In this document: positions 7,586-7,762 of the stretch, one piece after another
Layout of the letters: the number at the start of each line of letters is the position of its first letter
Position numbering within the stretch: the stretch's first letter is position 1
Translations under genes and position numbers: made by a program
Notes under the pieces: generated by a model
What the model saw: the letters and a program-made list of their open reading frames with translations, nothing else
Told to the model about the DNA's origin: nothing
Database searches by the model: none
NCBI GenBank assembly: GCA_934591725.1
Contig: CAKTPR010000095.1
Location: forward strand, 1-7,762
Source of the DNA: an uncultured Oscillospiraceae bacterium
GTDB lineage: Bacteria > Bacillota > Clostridia > Oscillospirales > Oscillospiraceae
Length of the DNA: 7,762 nucleotides
Direction of reading: 5' to 3'

Positions 7586-7613
7586 GCCGGATCGAATTTC
7601 AAAATTTCATATT

Positions 7614-7639
7614 GTTCTTGCGTGTTTTTCTTGCATTTT
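7614..7639 (+). repeat. Two tandem 13-bp units sharing TTCTTGC
   Basis: Units 7614-7626 and 7627-7639 match at 10 of 13 positions and both contain TTCTTGC. Short spaced direct repeats beside a recombination core resemble integrase arm-type binding sites, but two copies are weak evidence and chance in T-rich DNA is possible. Confidence 0.3.
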
Positions 7640-7669
7640 CTCAGCGCACGGAAAACAGTTGAGATATAC

Positions 7670-7761
7670 GGAGGGCTATCGAAGAGGTCATAACGAGAAC
7701 GACTCGAAATCGTTTGACGGCCAAAAACCGTCCGTGGGTTCGAATCCCACGCCCTCCGCCA
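7670..7761 (+). tRNA. tRNA-Ser (anticodon CGA), complete with CCA
   Basis: A full class II cloverleaf. Acceptor GGAGGGC (7670-7676) pairs with GCCCTCC (7751-7757). The 3-bp D stem is TCG/CGA (7679-7681, 7694-7696). Anticodon stem AACGA/TCGTT (7698-7702, 7710-7714) encloses loop CTCGAAA with anticodon CGA at 7705-7707, reading UCG. The long variable arm has GACGG/CCGTC (7716-7720, 7728-7732). The T arm is GTGGG-TTCGAAT-CCCAC (7734-7750). Discriminator G7758 and encoded CCA (7759-7761) follow. The long variable arm and discriminator G fit serine. Confidence 0.97.
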
Positions 7762-7762
7762 G

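Noticed and set aside
7589..7600. GGATCGAATTTC as a possible T arm of the upstream half tRNA
   Set aside because: It is about 60 nt from the anticodon loop and its stem does not pair. No acceptor 3' strand (CCTGTCC) follows.

Overview
The window looks like chromosome from an anaerobic gut-type Clostridia, most likely Oscillospirales/Ruminococcaceae. This is inferred from several things together: GC-rich coding regions with AT-rich intergenic promoters, strong GGAGG ribosome binding sites, sigma-A type promoters with 17-bp spacers, an FMN-riboswitch-controlled RibU, a SpoVB-type flippase and a CCA-encoding tRNA-Ser. No rRNA, CRISPR array, transposase or integrase gene is visible. Most genes are ordinary housekeeping genes. 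The unusual material is in the non-coding DNA and in the small gene upstream of clpB.

Layout, left to right. (1) The last 43 codons of a transketolase C-terminal subunit (+) end at 134. A bidirectional terminator (152-191) separates it from a convergent cytidylate-kinase-like gene (204-794, -). (2) A SpoVB-type flippase (932-2251, +) diverges from the kinase and overlaps tail to tail by 53 bp with ribU (2199-2951, -). (3) The ribU leader is fully readable: promoter, FMN aptamer (3055-3163), a perfect 20-bp palindrome matching the symmetric lac operator over 18 bp, and a terminator whose 5' arm can also pair with the aptamer's P1 5' strand. That gives a simple transcription-attenuation model. 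(4) A divergent promoter drives a YpsA/DUF1273-type SLOG protein (3283-3783, +). (5) The region 3784-4044 has no gene but is packed with inverted repeats, including a nearly unpaired-free three-way junction (3909-3980) and a bidirectional terminator (3989-4019), all bracketed by a 9-bp terminal inverted repeat. (6) A two-gene operon on the minus strand holds a ribbon-helix-helix-like protein of unknown function (6646-7293) followed 21 bp later by the ClpB disaggregase (4045-6624). Its strong promoter (7353-7381) is followed by a 9-N9-9 inverted repeat that is not a canonical CIRCE. (7) A strong tRNA promoter (7448-7476) leads into a 5' half of a tRNA-Ser that stops matching at the anticodon loop (7489-7529). 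A complete tRNA-Ser(CGA) follows 181 bp downstream (7670-7761). This pattern is what integration at a tRNA anticodon loop leaves behind.

How the parts work together: ribU and its riboswitch form one self-contained flavin-uptake unit. The RHH-like gene and clpB form one transcription unit, and the small protein may control it. The remaining genes show no obvious shared pathway.
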